Assembly (NCBI RefSeq): GCF_022984075.1 | Contig: NZ_JALAAD010000001.1 | Coordinates: 1,344,455 to 1,408,454, forward strand | DNA length: 64,000 nt | Origin: Synechococcus sp. C9 | GTDB lineage: Bacteria; Cyanobacteriota; Cyanobacteriia; Gloeomargaritales; Gloeomargaritaceae | Reading direction: 5' to 3' | Shown here: piece after piece, positions 1 through 7,546 of the stretch | Layout: each line of letters starts with the position of its first letter | Numbering within the stretch: the first letter of the stretch is position 1 | Notes under the pieces: generated by a model | Database searches by the model: none | What the model saw: only the letters and a program-made list of their open reading frames with translations | Told to the model about the DNA's origin: nothing | Made by a program: the position numbers and the translations under genes

Positions 1-277
1 TGCGGGCGGCGGCAATGGCTCGTTCCCAAAAATCCGCGCAGGGTTGGGCGTGGGGAAAATATTCCGCCATCACCTGGGTGGCTTCCCCCAAGGTAGTGGC
101 CCGCAGGACGGCGTAGGAGGTGGGCATCCCCTGGAGCAAAGGGCCCAGGGTGGCGGTGGGGATCGGTTCAATGATCGGCAGTTCGGTCAAGTCCCCTTCT
201 TCTTTCCAAAAGCAGTGGGCAAGCCCTAATAGCAGATAGGATTGGGGATTCAGGTCAGGGGGAAGGGCGGGCAACAT
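1..277 (-). CDS. Conserved cyanobacterial protein, partial (C-terminus outside window)
   Basis: An open frame runs leftward from an ATG at 277 and leaves the window. The visible 92 residues begin MLPALPPDLNPQSYLLLGLAHCF, with acidic and proline-rich stretches and no membrane segment or signal peptide. The style resembles a small conserved soluble cyanobacterial family, but I cannot give it a function. It lies 9 bp downstream of the next leftward gene, so the two probably share a transcript. The upstream neighbour is a one-pass membrane protein, which gives no strong hint of role. Confidence 0.6.
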   Translation of the reverse strand, partial: MLPALPPDLNPQSYLLLGLAHCFWKEEGDLTELPIIEPIPTATLGPLLQGMPTSYAVLRATTLGEATQVMAEYFPHAQPCADFWERAIAAAR

Positions 278-286
278 GGAGAAACC

Positions 287-610
287 TTAGGGCTGGGTGA
301 GCCAAATGACCTGGCGTTGGTGCGGTTGCAGGCGATGGGTCGCTTTTTGTTGTAAACGGGGTTGCTGTTGGGGGTCAAAGGTGCGTTGAAACTGGGTCTG
401 CAATTCCCGTACCTGGGCTTCCGTGCGTGCCAATTCGGTTTGCAAAAATTGCGAGCGTTGTTGCTGTTGCTGGTGGTAGGGAATTAAACGTACCAATGCC
501 ACGACCATGCCGGTACACACCAATCCCTGGATGGCAAAACCCCAAAATAATTCCTGGCTGGAGGGAACTTGGGCGGGGCGGTGAGCGACTGAAGGACGGG
601 GGGCTGGCAT
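287..610 (-). CDS. Small single-pass membrane protein with coiled coil
   Basis: A 107-residue protein read from the ATG at 610; a longer reading would need a TTG at 625. It has a short Pro/Ala-rich N-terminus, one hydrophobic segment (about residues 22-42, FWGFAIQGLVCTGMVVALV), then a Gln/Arg/Leu-rich coiled coil and a C-terminus ending QRQVIWLTQP. This pattern occurs in a conserved but uncharacterised cyanobacterial family. The topology suggests a membrane-anchored coiled-coil scaffold (inference). It is divergent from the M48 protease, with about 60 bp between the starts, so the two promoters share that gap. Confidence 0.65.
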   Translation of the reverse strand: MPAPRPSVAHRPAQVPSSQELFWGFAIQGLVCTGMVVALVRLIPYHQQQQQRSQFLQTELARTEAQVRELQTQFQRTFDPQQQPRLQQKATHRLQPHQRQVIWLTQP

Positions 611-670
611 ACTGGGGAAAGACAAAAGAACTGCAATCTGAGCTTATGCGCCTAGTTTATATTAATTGTC

Positions 671-1612
671 ATGTCAAAAGCTGTCCACTCCCGTTGGCAC
701 CCTCTCGCCGGTGACGCTTCCATGAGGCAAGTCATGCACATGATACCCAAGGCATTCCGGCGCAAGGAATCCCTCGCTCCCTGGCGGGTTCCCCAAGGGC
801 TACGGCGTTGGGGGGTATTTGTCCTACTGTTGGTTTTGAGTTTGGGCTTGGTGGTGGCACCGGTGCAGGCCCAACGGAGTGGGGTGCCCTGGCCGGTACT
901 ACTCCAACGGGGGTTAGAAATTCTGCAATGGAGCAACCTCTCCGACCGGCAGGAGGTGCAGTTGGGACAGCAAATCCATCAACAACTTCTGGGGCGGGAA
1001 TTTCAGGTACATAACGACCCGGATTTGCAACAATATATCACCGAGATTGGTCAACGGCTGGTGGGGGTGAGTGAACGCCCCAATTTGCCCTACGAATTTA
1101 CCCTGGTTCGCAGTCCCCAGGTGAATGCCTTTGCCACCATGGGCGGGTTTGTGTATGTGACGACGGGGCTACTCAAAAGTGTGGACAACGAGGCCCAATT
1201 GGCGGGGGTGATCGGGCATGAAATTGGGCATATCACTAATCGTCATGTGGTACGGCAGTTGCAACAGTTGGCGGTTGCCCAGGGGATTAGCACCCTGTTG
1301 GGGACGGATGGGAGTCGGTTGAATGCGGTGGTGATTGAATTGGCTCTGCGTCGCCCCCGCAGTCGGGAGCATGAACTGGAGGCGGACCGCAGTGGTTTGA
1401 ATTATTTGCTCCGTTCTGGGTATGATGCCCGGGGGTTGTTGGAATTTTTGGCAAAACTCCAAGGTCAGGGCACCCCGCCCACCTTTCTCAGTACCCACCC
1501 GGCTCCCCAAACTCGCATCGTCGCCCTGCGGGAACAAATGCCTGCCAACTCATCCGGTGGGGGCACCGACCCGCAAGCCTACCGACAACGGGTGCTTAGC
1601 CGCTTGCCCTAG
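671..1612 (+). CDS. M48-family zinc metalloprotease, secreted or membrane-anchored
   Basis: Residues about 48-70 form a hydrophobic export segment (VFVLLLVLSLGLVVAPVQAQ) after a basic stretch. The peptidase domain carries the zinc motif HEIGH near residue 183 (coordinates about 1217-1231) and the downstream glutamate ligand region REHELEADRSG, both hallmarks of M48 (BepA/HtpX-like) peptidases. The C-terminus includes the usual STHPAPQTRI segment. Proteins of this type degrade or help assemble envelope proteins in the periplasm. In-frame ATGs at 671, 722, 734 and 740 leave the start uncertain; the signal-like segment follows all of them. No TPR tail is present, so it is the short cyanobacterial form. 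Confidence 0.9.
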   Translation: MSKAVHSRWHPLAGDASMRQVMHMIPKAFRRKESLAPWRVPQGLRRWGVFVLLLVLSLGLVVAPVQAQRSGVPWPVLLQRGLEILQWSNLSDRQEVQLGQQIHQQLLGREFQVHNDPDLQQYITEIGQRLVGVSERPNLPYEFTLVRSPQVNAFATMGGFVYVTTGLLKSVDNEAQLAGVIGHEIGHITNRHVVRQLQQLAVAQGISTLLGTDGSRLNAVVIELALRRPRSREHELEADRSGLNYLLRSGYDARGLLEFLAKLQGQGTPPTFLSTHPAPQTRIVALREQMPANSSGGGTDPQAYRQRVLSRLP

Positions 1613-1711
1613 GGGGATACCCTGCTTCCCCAAAAGCCCATGTTGAAACGGATATAACCTGAGAAGTTCCAGCGAACAGTACACTGGAAATAGTGTGAAA
1701 CCCTAACCGTC

Positions 1712-2464
1712 ATGTTCCTAGCCATTGCCAATCACAAGGGTGGGGTTGGGAAAACCACTGCCACCCTAGCACTAGGGGGCTTATTGTCCGAGCTAGGAGC
1801 CTGTTTGGTGGTTGACCTCGACCCCCAGGGGAATCTCACCACTGGTTTGGGGGTGGAATTGGGTTCCGACCAGCCGGGAGCGTACCATTGGCTGACCGGG
1901 CAAGTCACCAGCGCCCAGGTGATTCAAAAAACCGCCAGCGGTCTCTATCTGTTGCCTGCCGATGGGAATCTCAGTCGGGCAGAAATGGAACTTTTACAGA
2001 AAAGTGGAGCGTTTTACACCCTGCGGGATCGGTTGGCGGGCTGTCGGGAACAGTTTCGCTATGTGTTGATGGATTGCCCTCCCAGCCGGGGACTCCTGAC
2101 GATCAATGCCCTCGCCGCCGCTGACTATGTACTGATTCCCGTCCAGTGCCAATTTTTTGCGCTCAAAGGGCTGTCGGCACTCTTGGAAACCGTGGACCAC
2201 GTCCAACGCCGCCTGAATCCCAAATTACATATCCTGGGGGTGTTACCCACGATGGCGGAAATGCAAACGATCATGACTCAAGATGTCCTAAATGCCCTCA
2301 ACGCCCAGCAAAATTTTCCGATCTTCAAACCCCTCCCCAAATCCGTGAAATTTCCCGAATCCAACCTGGCTGGGGAACCGATTCATCGTTACACCAACGA
2401 CCGCCGCCTCCTGGAACCCCTGGTGGAATTGGTCAAATTTATTCAACGGCAGGAAAAACCGTGA
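1712..2464 (+). CDS. ParA/Soj-family ATPase
   Basis: A 250-residue deviant-Walker ATPase. The N-terminus MFLAIANHKGGVGKTT carries the Walker A motif with the signature lysine (residues 9-16). A Walker A' region (VVDLDPQGNLTTGLG) and a Walker B-like LMDCPPSRG follow. Family members form ATP-dependent dimers on nucleoid DNA and position chromosomes, plasmids or protein complexes such as carboxysomes. It is followed with a 4-nt GTGA overlap by a small protein that could be its cargo adaptor or ParB/McdB-like partner. No parS-like array was recognised nearby, so chromosome partitioning is not established. Confidence 0.88.
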   Translation: MFLAIANHKGGVGKTTATLALGGLLSELGACLVVDLDPQGNLTTGLGVELGSDQPGAYHWLTGQVTSAQVIQKTASGLYLLPADGNLSRAEMELLQKSGAFYTLRDRLAGCREQFRYVLMDCPPSRGLLTINALAAADYVLIPVQCQFFALKGLSALLETVDHVQRRLNPKLHILGVLPTMAEMQTIMTQDVLNALNAQQNFPIFKPLPKSVKFPESNLAGEPIHRYTNDRRLLEPLVELVKFIQRQEKP

Positions 2465-2784
2465 AACCCCGCCCCCGCCTCACCGAAGACAACAACCCCC
2501 TCAACCGCCGCCCGGTTTCCAGTGGGGATAGCCTAACGCCCCCGGTGACCACCCCCCCGGCCACCGAATGGGTGAGCTATCAAATCCCCCCCGAATTGCG
2601 GCAGGAATTGCACGCCCTACAACAACAATGGCAAACCCAAATGCCGGAACTCACCGAGTCGCAACTGGTGGAATTGGCACTGAAATTTTTTTTAGACCAA
2701 TCCCGCAAGGTGCCGCCGCCAAAACCAACACCCCAACTGCCCCCCACCGCCGAACCAGAAGATTTAATGGGTTATTTGGATTAA
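2461..2784 (+). CDS. Small protein translationally coupled to ParA
   Basis: The 107-residue frame starts at a GTG whose last bases overlap the parA stop (GTGA at 2461-2464), a classic coupling. It has a disordered, Pro/Thr-rich N-terminal third, a central helical segment (about residues 40-85, WVSYQIPPELRQELHALQQQ to ELALKFFLD), and a Pro-rich acidic tail ending EDLMGYLD. The central part looks like the dimeric helical DNA-binding or adaptor segments that accompany orphan ParA proteins. It has no recognisable ParB nuclease domain. A role as ParA partner is inferred from position only. An upstream in-frame ATG (2146) lies inside parA and is unlikely. Confidence 0.65.
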   Translation: MKPRPRLTEDNNPLNRRPVSSGDSLTPPVTTPPATEWVSYQIPPELRQELHALQQQWQTQMPELTESQLVELALKFFLDQSRKVPPPKPTPQLPPTAEPEDLMGYLD

Positions 2785-2795
2785 TCGCAAAATTA

Positions 2796-2890
2796 CAGTC
2801 TTTTAAGTAATTATGGGATACATTGGTCAATCATGCTGAGGTTTTAGAATAATCAAGGCTTTTTGTATCCTGTAATTGACAAATAAACTG
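2796..2890 (+). repeat. MITE-like element, family A, internally deleted copy
   Basis: Begins CAGTCTTTTAAG and ends with a one-mismatch form of AGACTG (AAACTG), flanked on both sides by TA. It matches the 116-bp copy at 6192-6307 and the inverted 119-bp copy at 52003-52121, sharing the internal stretches TTATGGGATACA and GGCTTTTTGTATCC, but lacks about 20 bp in the middle. It lies just after the ParA-partner stop and at the edge of the decayed methyltransferase fragment. Confidence 0.75.
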
Positions 2891-2908
2891 TATATCCTTC
2901 AAGCGATT

Positions 2909-3259
2909 CTACTCCACTCTAAAGACTTTCAAGACTTCATCGCCCAGGTGGTTGATGACTTTCACAGCGATATTACCCGATGTGGGTTTGGGGAAAGGGC
3001 GGGAGGTGTCGCTTCTCAGTGTGTCCCAGGTGGCTTCGTCTATTTCGGCTCTGAGGGAGTTTTTCAGGGCTTTGTAGGAGTCGCTACTGGCTCCAATAAA
3101 ATAGGCATGACGGACAAAAAAGCTCTCATGGTTGTAGTTGGTGTCTAGGAACCAACAGGCAATTTCATCCCCATCGCTGGAGCGTACTTCCCCAGTTTGG
3201 GGGTGAAAGACATCCACGCCACGAATTTGCACTTGATAAAATTTTTTAGGACTGACCAT
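2909..3259 (-). pseudogene. C-terminal fragment of an adenine-specific DNA methyltransferase (type III Mod-like)
   Basis: The 116-residue frame reads like the extreme C-terminus of type III restriction-modification Mod-type methyltransferases: QIRGVDVFHPQTGEV, DTNYNHESFFVRHAYFIG, and near the end GNIAVKVINHLGDEVLKVF. The catalytic DPPY and FxGxG domains are absent because nothing upstream continues it. Upstream in a different frame is an IS630-type transposase relic, and the downstream end lies beside a family A repeat. The best reading is the surviving tail of a deleted restriction-modification gene. It may still be translated from the ATG at 3259, but no enzyme activity is expected. The family call rests on recognition, not alignment. 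Confidence 0.6.
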
Positions 3260-3318
3260 ATCATCTCAATTGGATTAAATTCTGGTGAATAAACAGGGAG
3301 AGACAGCCTTTTAGGTGG
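3232..3318 (-). pseudogene. Relic of an IS630-type transposase C-terminus
   Basis: Read leftward from 3318, about 29 codons give PPKRLSLPVYSPEFNPIEMI followed by WSVLKNFIK. This matches the strongly conserved IS630/Tc1-mariner motif (LPPYSPELNPIE..W..LK) that carries the last catalytic acidic residue. It has no start, a stop lies just upstream in frame, and it runs out of frame into the methyltransferase fragment. IS630-type transposases insert at TA, matching the TA flanks of the family A repeats. Only a short peptide supports the call. Confidence 0.55.
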
Positions 3319-3421
3319 TTACAGGATACGGCTGTAAACCTCTAAACTCTTTTCCCAGATAGAAATAGACGAATGCCTGCGAGACGACAGACTAATGTAT
3401 GGCGCAAAAGCATCCTCCGCC

Positions 3422-5339
3422 TTACCAGGGGCTACCAATCATACTAAACCCAGACCAGAAGTAGGGGTGGGCAAAGTCTAGTCCTTTCACTTGAGCCAGT
3501 TCTGAGGGCAAAGGAATGCTCTGGCCGCTCCGGGTCACCAATCGTAGTTGTGGTCCTTCCACTTTGGTTTGACCCCGTAGTAATGCCAGTTGGGCTTGCC
3601 GTAGAGCTTCTGCTTTAATCGGGGTACTCTGGAGGTTGGTGTAAAATTCTGCCATCAAAGCAAAAGTGGAGGTATCATCCACATTCCATAGCGAGGCCAC
3701 TGCGGTTTGCACACCGGTTTTCACCGCCAAACCCGCAAAGCCAAATTCTACCGTTGGGTCAGTTATGTCTCCGATCAGTGTGCGACACGCCCCCAAGGTC
3801 AGTAATTCTACTCCCTGTAGGGAGAGTTGGGGCAATTGGGTGACGGGCAGGTTCTGATTGTTGCCAAATACAATGTAAGAATCACGCAAATCCCCAGGTT
3901 TGAAGGTGGCGTGGGTGGCCAAATGCACCATCCGAAATTGCCCCGACTTGCGCTCTTGGATCAACCGCTCTGGGGTAAAGTCTTGGTTGAGGAAATAGCG
4001 ACCCGGCCAGACGCTGGTAATGGTCTTCAGTTCCGTCGGCACAGAGGGCAGGGGGTTTTCATTGGCAAAGGTGGAAGCACCCATCGCCAATACCTCGGCA
4101 CCCTGGAGGGAGCGATAGCGGGTGGAAATCAGGTTGACACTGGGGGTCATCGCCAGATTGTATTTCTCAATTAGAAATTGCTTACCGTCATGGAGAGCGG
4201 CCAACGGCAGGAGGCGAATCCCCCTATCCGGTACCACCAGTAGGGTATCAATCCCTTGCGCTTGCAATTCTGGCGCAATCGGCTCAATTAGCCAGCGGTA
4301 GAGGGTTTGCGCATCTTTGAGGTATTCTTTGCCCCCCACCCAGCGACGGTCAGACAGCTGGTTGCGGAAGCGACTGATCACCCTGAAAACTTCATCCCGG
4401 CGGGCACTGGGCACTCCCCGATAGATAAGCGGTGCAGTTTTCGGTTGCTGAACCAGACCTGTTGCCAAATCAACCGAGGCCACCACGATGCCCTGGTTTT
4501 GGGCAACGCCTTGGGGAATGCCTGGGGTGAGCATTACGATACTTAGGTTGATTTGATCCAACACCCAATAGACAATAGCCGTTTTGCGCCCCGTTTGTTT
4601 GTAGATGTTTTGTAAAAGAGTCTGGACATCCGCAGCGGAACGCAGGGTATTGGCGGCTTTCACCCCCAAATAGTTGGCAAACTCCGCACCGAAGGCCACA
4701 TCCAGGGAGAAAATCCCCTCCTCGGTTGCCACGTCCAGTTCTGTCCTGAGAACTTTGGTACTTTTATCGGTGACATCACTCAAAGTGATGGTATTGCCAA
4801 TGAAAGCGAGAAGATTATTCTTGTCCTCACCATTGCTGACGAACGTGGAACCAAATTCAGAAATACGGAGAACCCCCGGCGCACTTCCAGCTCCCGTGCC
4901 TTGGTAAATGATTGTGCCGCTGTTCGTACTCACGAAGGCATTAGACAGAATACCGACATTTGCAGTACCTATACCTCGCCCTATGCCTAGAATACTGATC
5001 GCTCCACTATTACTAATAATTTGCGTGTCTAGTAAAGACACCCCTAAATTGAAATTCGTTCCATTCCCCCCTATTCCTTGATAGGTAATGTTGCCACTCT
5101 CGGTCTTTACTTGAACACCTGTACCTTGCAAAATACCTTGATTCAATTCCTTTGTTCCCCCCCCACGGCCGTTGATGCTAATTGACCCCGTGGTAAAAAT
5201 CTTGGTGTTTTTACCTTCTAAAAAGACACCAGTGTTCCTGTCCATTCCATCGCCTCCTATGCCTTGGTAGGCGATATTCCCGTTAGTACTACTGACCTGG
5301 GCACCAGTACTTTGAACAATGCCAAGGTTGCCTTCACCT
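3422..5339 (-). pseudogene. CHAT-domain protein with haemagglutinin-like repeats, 5' end removed by an IS
   Basis: The surviving 639 codons have two parts. The N-terminal part holds Gly/Asn/Ser-rich repeats of the GNITYQGIGGNG type, like beta-helical filamentous-haemagglutinin proteins. The C-terminal part is a CHAT (caspase HetF-associated with TPRs) protease domain with its catalytic His in VHLATHA and Cys in LTLGACRT, ending HPYFWSGFSMIG. The frame meets the inverted repeat of the IS5-type element at 5340 and continues antisense into it only by accident. No N-terminal coding sequence is found on the far side of the element, so insertion was accompanied by deletion. The protease core is intact, but a native start and signal peptide are missing. 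Confidence 0.8.
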
Positions 5340-5396
5340 ATAGAACCCATTTGACATCTTATAGAATATAGAGACATGGACTCAGTGGAGATAGTT

Positions 5397-6239
5397 ATGG
5401 CGTATTCCAGCGACCTTAGTGATGCAGAATGGGAGATTGTTGAACCGCTGTTATTGGAATTGCTACCTAAGAAGAAAAAAACTCGTCCCCCGAAATGGAC
5501 AAATAGACAAATCATTAATGGCATCTTGTATCAACTCAAAAATGGTTGTAATTGGTGCGACTTACCTAGAGACTTACCCCCTTATTCAACTGTTTACTGG
5601 CACTATAAACAATGGCGAGCCGCTGGAGTATTGACCGAGTTGATGCACAGATTGCACCAACAGGTACGAGAGCAGGTTAAAAAAAAATCCCAATGGACAA
5701 CCCTAATCATCATTGACTCCCAAGCGGTAAAAAATACTTGTAATGCGAGTATTGATTCTAAAGGATATTGTTTTTACAAAGCTACTAATGGTATCAAGCG
5801 ACATTTGGCTGTAGATACCCTTGGATTTCCTTTTTTCACTCATTGTACGCCTGCCAATGTATCGGATGATGTGGGATTAGTGGAAATGTTGACCCTAAAT
5901 ATGGATTATTTTAGGGCTGAGCCGGTGACGATTCCCAAAATTACAATTTTGTTAGACCGGGGTTATCATATTAACTTTTTAATCAAAAAATTAGAGCAGA
6001 TTTATCCACAAATTATGACCAAAATCCGCTTTGAATTGTCAAGGAAGCCGTCAAAACAAAAGAAATCAGGCTTTGTGCCTGTGACGGCTAGGTGGGTGAT
6101 TGAGCGGTCGAATGCTTGGATGGAGCGGTGCAAGAGTCTGGTCAAGAACTTTGAACGAACTCTGACCCATGCCGTCACCAAAATAAACCTACAGTCTTTT
6201 AAGTGCTTATGGGATACAGTTGAACCCCACTTGCCGTAA
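5397..6239 (+). CDS. IS5-type DDE transposase with C-terminus replaced by a nested MITE
   Basis: The start is the ATG at 5397, preceded by GTGGAG; an ATG at 5376 is also in frame. The N-terminal helix-turn-helix (MAYSSDLSDAEWEIVEPLL) and the NGCNWCDLPRDLPP block are followed by the DDE core: IIDSQAVKNT, ILLDRGYH and RWVIERSNAWMERCK. After codon TKINL the frame enters a family A repeat at 6192 and ends with the foreign tail QSFKCLWDTVEPHLP. Removing 6192-6309 joins TKINL to CFICLMVKRLASPP and a stop at 6352-6354, the ending expected for this family. Activity of the altered protein is unknown; the three catalytic acidic residues precede the insertion. Confidence 0.88.
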   Translation: MAYSSDLSDAEWEIVEPLLLELLPKKKKTRPPKWTNRQIINGILYQLKNGCNWCDLPRDLPPYSTVYWHYKQWRAAGVLTELMHRLHQQVREQVKKKSQWTTLIIIDSQAVKNTCNASIDSKGYCFYKATNGIKRHLAVDTLGFPFFTHCTPANVSDDVGLVEMLTLNMDYFRAEPVTIPKITILLDRGYHINFLIKKLEQIYPQIMTKIRFELSRKPSKQKKSGFVPVTARWVIERSNAWMERCKSLVKNFERTLTHAVTKINLQSFKCLWDTVEPHLP

Positions 6240-6307
6240 GTCAATTATTATTCTGAGCCTTGAGAATGATGGAGGCTTTTTGTATCCTTTAATTGATAAA
6301 TAGACTG
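6192..6307 (+). repeat. MITE-like element, family A, inserted in the IS5-type transposase
   Basis: A 116-bp element with termini CAGTCT and AGACTG, flanked by TA at 6190-6191 and 6308-6309. Excising the element plus one TA exactly restores the transposase frame. This proves the element moved as a unit with TA duplication, as for Tc1/mariner/IS630-mobilised elements. It contains no coding capacity. Confidence 0.85.
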
Positions 6308-6437
6308 TATGTTTTATTTGCCTTATGGTGAAGCGTCTCGCATCTCCTCCTTGAAATCTCAAATGGGTTCTATGTGCAGATGCTAATATGGTTCAGCTAA
6401 GCTCATCCATCTGTCGGTATAAAAAATTATTATTTCC

Positions 6438-7541
6438 ATGCCCTTACCCCTGGCGATTGTCCTGGGCACCCGCCCGGAAGCCATTAAACTTGCGCCTGTG
6501 ATTCAGGTTTTACGCCAAAACCCCCACTGGCAGGTCACGGTGATTACGACCGGCCAACATCGGGAAATGGTCGCTCAAATCTTCAGTTGGTTTGATTTAC
6601 AGTGTGATTACGATTTGGAAATTATGCAACCGGGGCAAACCCTGGAGCAAATTACCTGTCGGACGCTGGAACGGTTGTCCCCTTTGCTGAAAACCCTCCA
6701 ACCCCGGTTGGTACTGGTGCAGGGGGATACGACCACGGCATTTGCGGCGGCGCTGGCGAGTTTTTATCAACGCCTTCCCATCGGTCATGTGGAAGCGGGG
6801 TTACGCACGGACGACCTGTTCAGCCCCTACCCGGAAGAGGCAAACCGCCGACTGATTTCCCAGATTGCCCAGTTGCATTTTGCCCCCACCCCCCTGGCAG
6901 TGCAGTACCTGGAACAATCCCGGGTGACTGGACAGATTCATCACACTGGCAATACGGTGATTGATGCCCTGTTGCAGGTGGCGGCGCAACAGCCCGATTG
7001 CCCCATCCCTGGTTTGGATTGGCAAAAGTACCGGGTACTGCTGGCGACAGTGCATCGCCGGGAACATTGGGGGGAACCCCTGGCTCGGATTGCTCAGGCG
7101 TTTTTGGGGATTCTGGCGCAGGTGCCGGATACCGCCCTGGTACTGCCACTCCATCCCAATCCCCAGGTGCAAGCGATACTCAAGCCCGCCCTGGCCGACC
7201 ATCCCCGCATTTTTTTGACCCCGCCCCTGGACTACCCGCAACTGGTGGCTGTCCTGCAAAAGTGTTACCTGGTGCTCACCGACTCTGGCGGCATTCAGGA
7301 GGAAGCCCCTGCCCTGGGTAAACCGGTTTTGGTCCTGCGGGACACGACGGAACGCCCGGAGGCCATTGCGGCAGGAACGGCGGCACTGGTGGGAACCGAT
7401 ACAGACAAAATTATTACCAAAGCCGTGGAATTGCTCCGGGAACCCCAGCAGTACGCTCAGATGGCGAATGCGGTGAACCCGTTTGGGGATGGCAAAGCGG
7501 CCCAACGTATTGATAAAATTATTACAGAATACTTAACTTAA
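6438..7541 (+). CDS. wecB: UDP-N-acetylglucosamine 2-epimerase (non-hydrolysing)
   Basis: A 367-residue cytosolic enzyme interconverting UDP-GlcNAc and UDP-ManNAc, the precursor for ManNAc-containing surface polysaccharides. Family landmarks are GTRPEAIKLAPVI at the N-terminus, TGQHREM, VQGDTTT, GHVEAGLRT, the catalytic-region HRREHWG and LTDSGGIQEEAP, and LRDTTERPEA near the C-terminus. The length is normal. No polysaccharide genes flank it. It is followed after 5 bp by radA, so the two are probably co-transcribed. A TATAAA-like -10 lies just upstream, after the end of the IS. Confidence 0.95.
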   Translation: MPLPLAIVLGTRPEAIKLAPVIQVLRQNPHWQVTVITTGQHREMVAQIFSWFDLQCDYDLEIMQPGQTLEQITCRTLERLSPLLKTLQPRLVLVQGDTTTAFAAALASFYQRLPIGHVEAGLRTDDLFSPYPEEANRRLISQIAQLHFAPTPLAVQYLEQSRVTGQIHHTGNTVIDALLQVAAQQPDCPIPGLDWQKYRVLLATVHRREHWGEPLARIAQAFLGILAQVPDTALVLPLHPNPQVQAILKPALADHPRIFLTPPLDYPQLVAVLQKCYLVLTDSGGIQEEAPALGKPVLVLRDTTERPEAIAAGTAALVGTDTDKIITKAVELLREPQQYAQMANAVNPFGDGKAAQRIDKIITEYLT

Positions 7542-7546
7542 ACCCG

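Larger units (their letters stand above)
5340..6373 (+). mobile_element. IS5-type insertion sequence carrying a nested MITE
   Basis: Near-terminal inverted repeats are ATAGAACCCATTTGA at 5340-5354 and its exact complement at 6359-6373, with further partial matching inward. They enclose one transposase gene. The element is 1034 bp, or 916 bp without the 118-bp nested insertion. No clear target duplication is seen, consistent with a deletion next to the element that removed the front of the CHAT gene. The family assignment rests on the transposase (SDAEWEIVEPLL, NGCNWCDLPRDLPPYSTVYWH). Confidence 0.85.

Noticed and set aside
5340-5524. Extension of the CHAT gene into the IS5-type element as a natural N-terminus
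   Set aside because: The frame is antisense to the transposase and begins exactly at the inverted repeat, so it is an accident of insertion.
6801-7505. Long open frame antisense to wecB (about 234 codons), and similar antisense frames over aroC, pmbA and the PAS/GGDEF gene
   Set aside because: They lie opposite well-identified genes, lack recognisable domains, and are rich in Arg/Pro/Gly as expected for shadow frames in GC-rich coding DNA.
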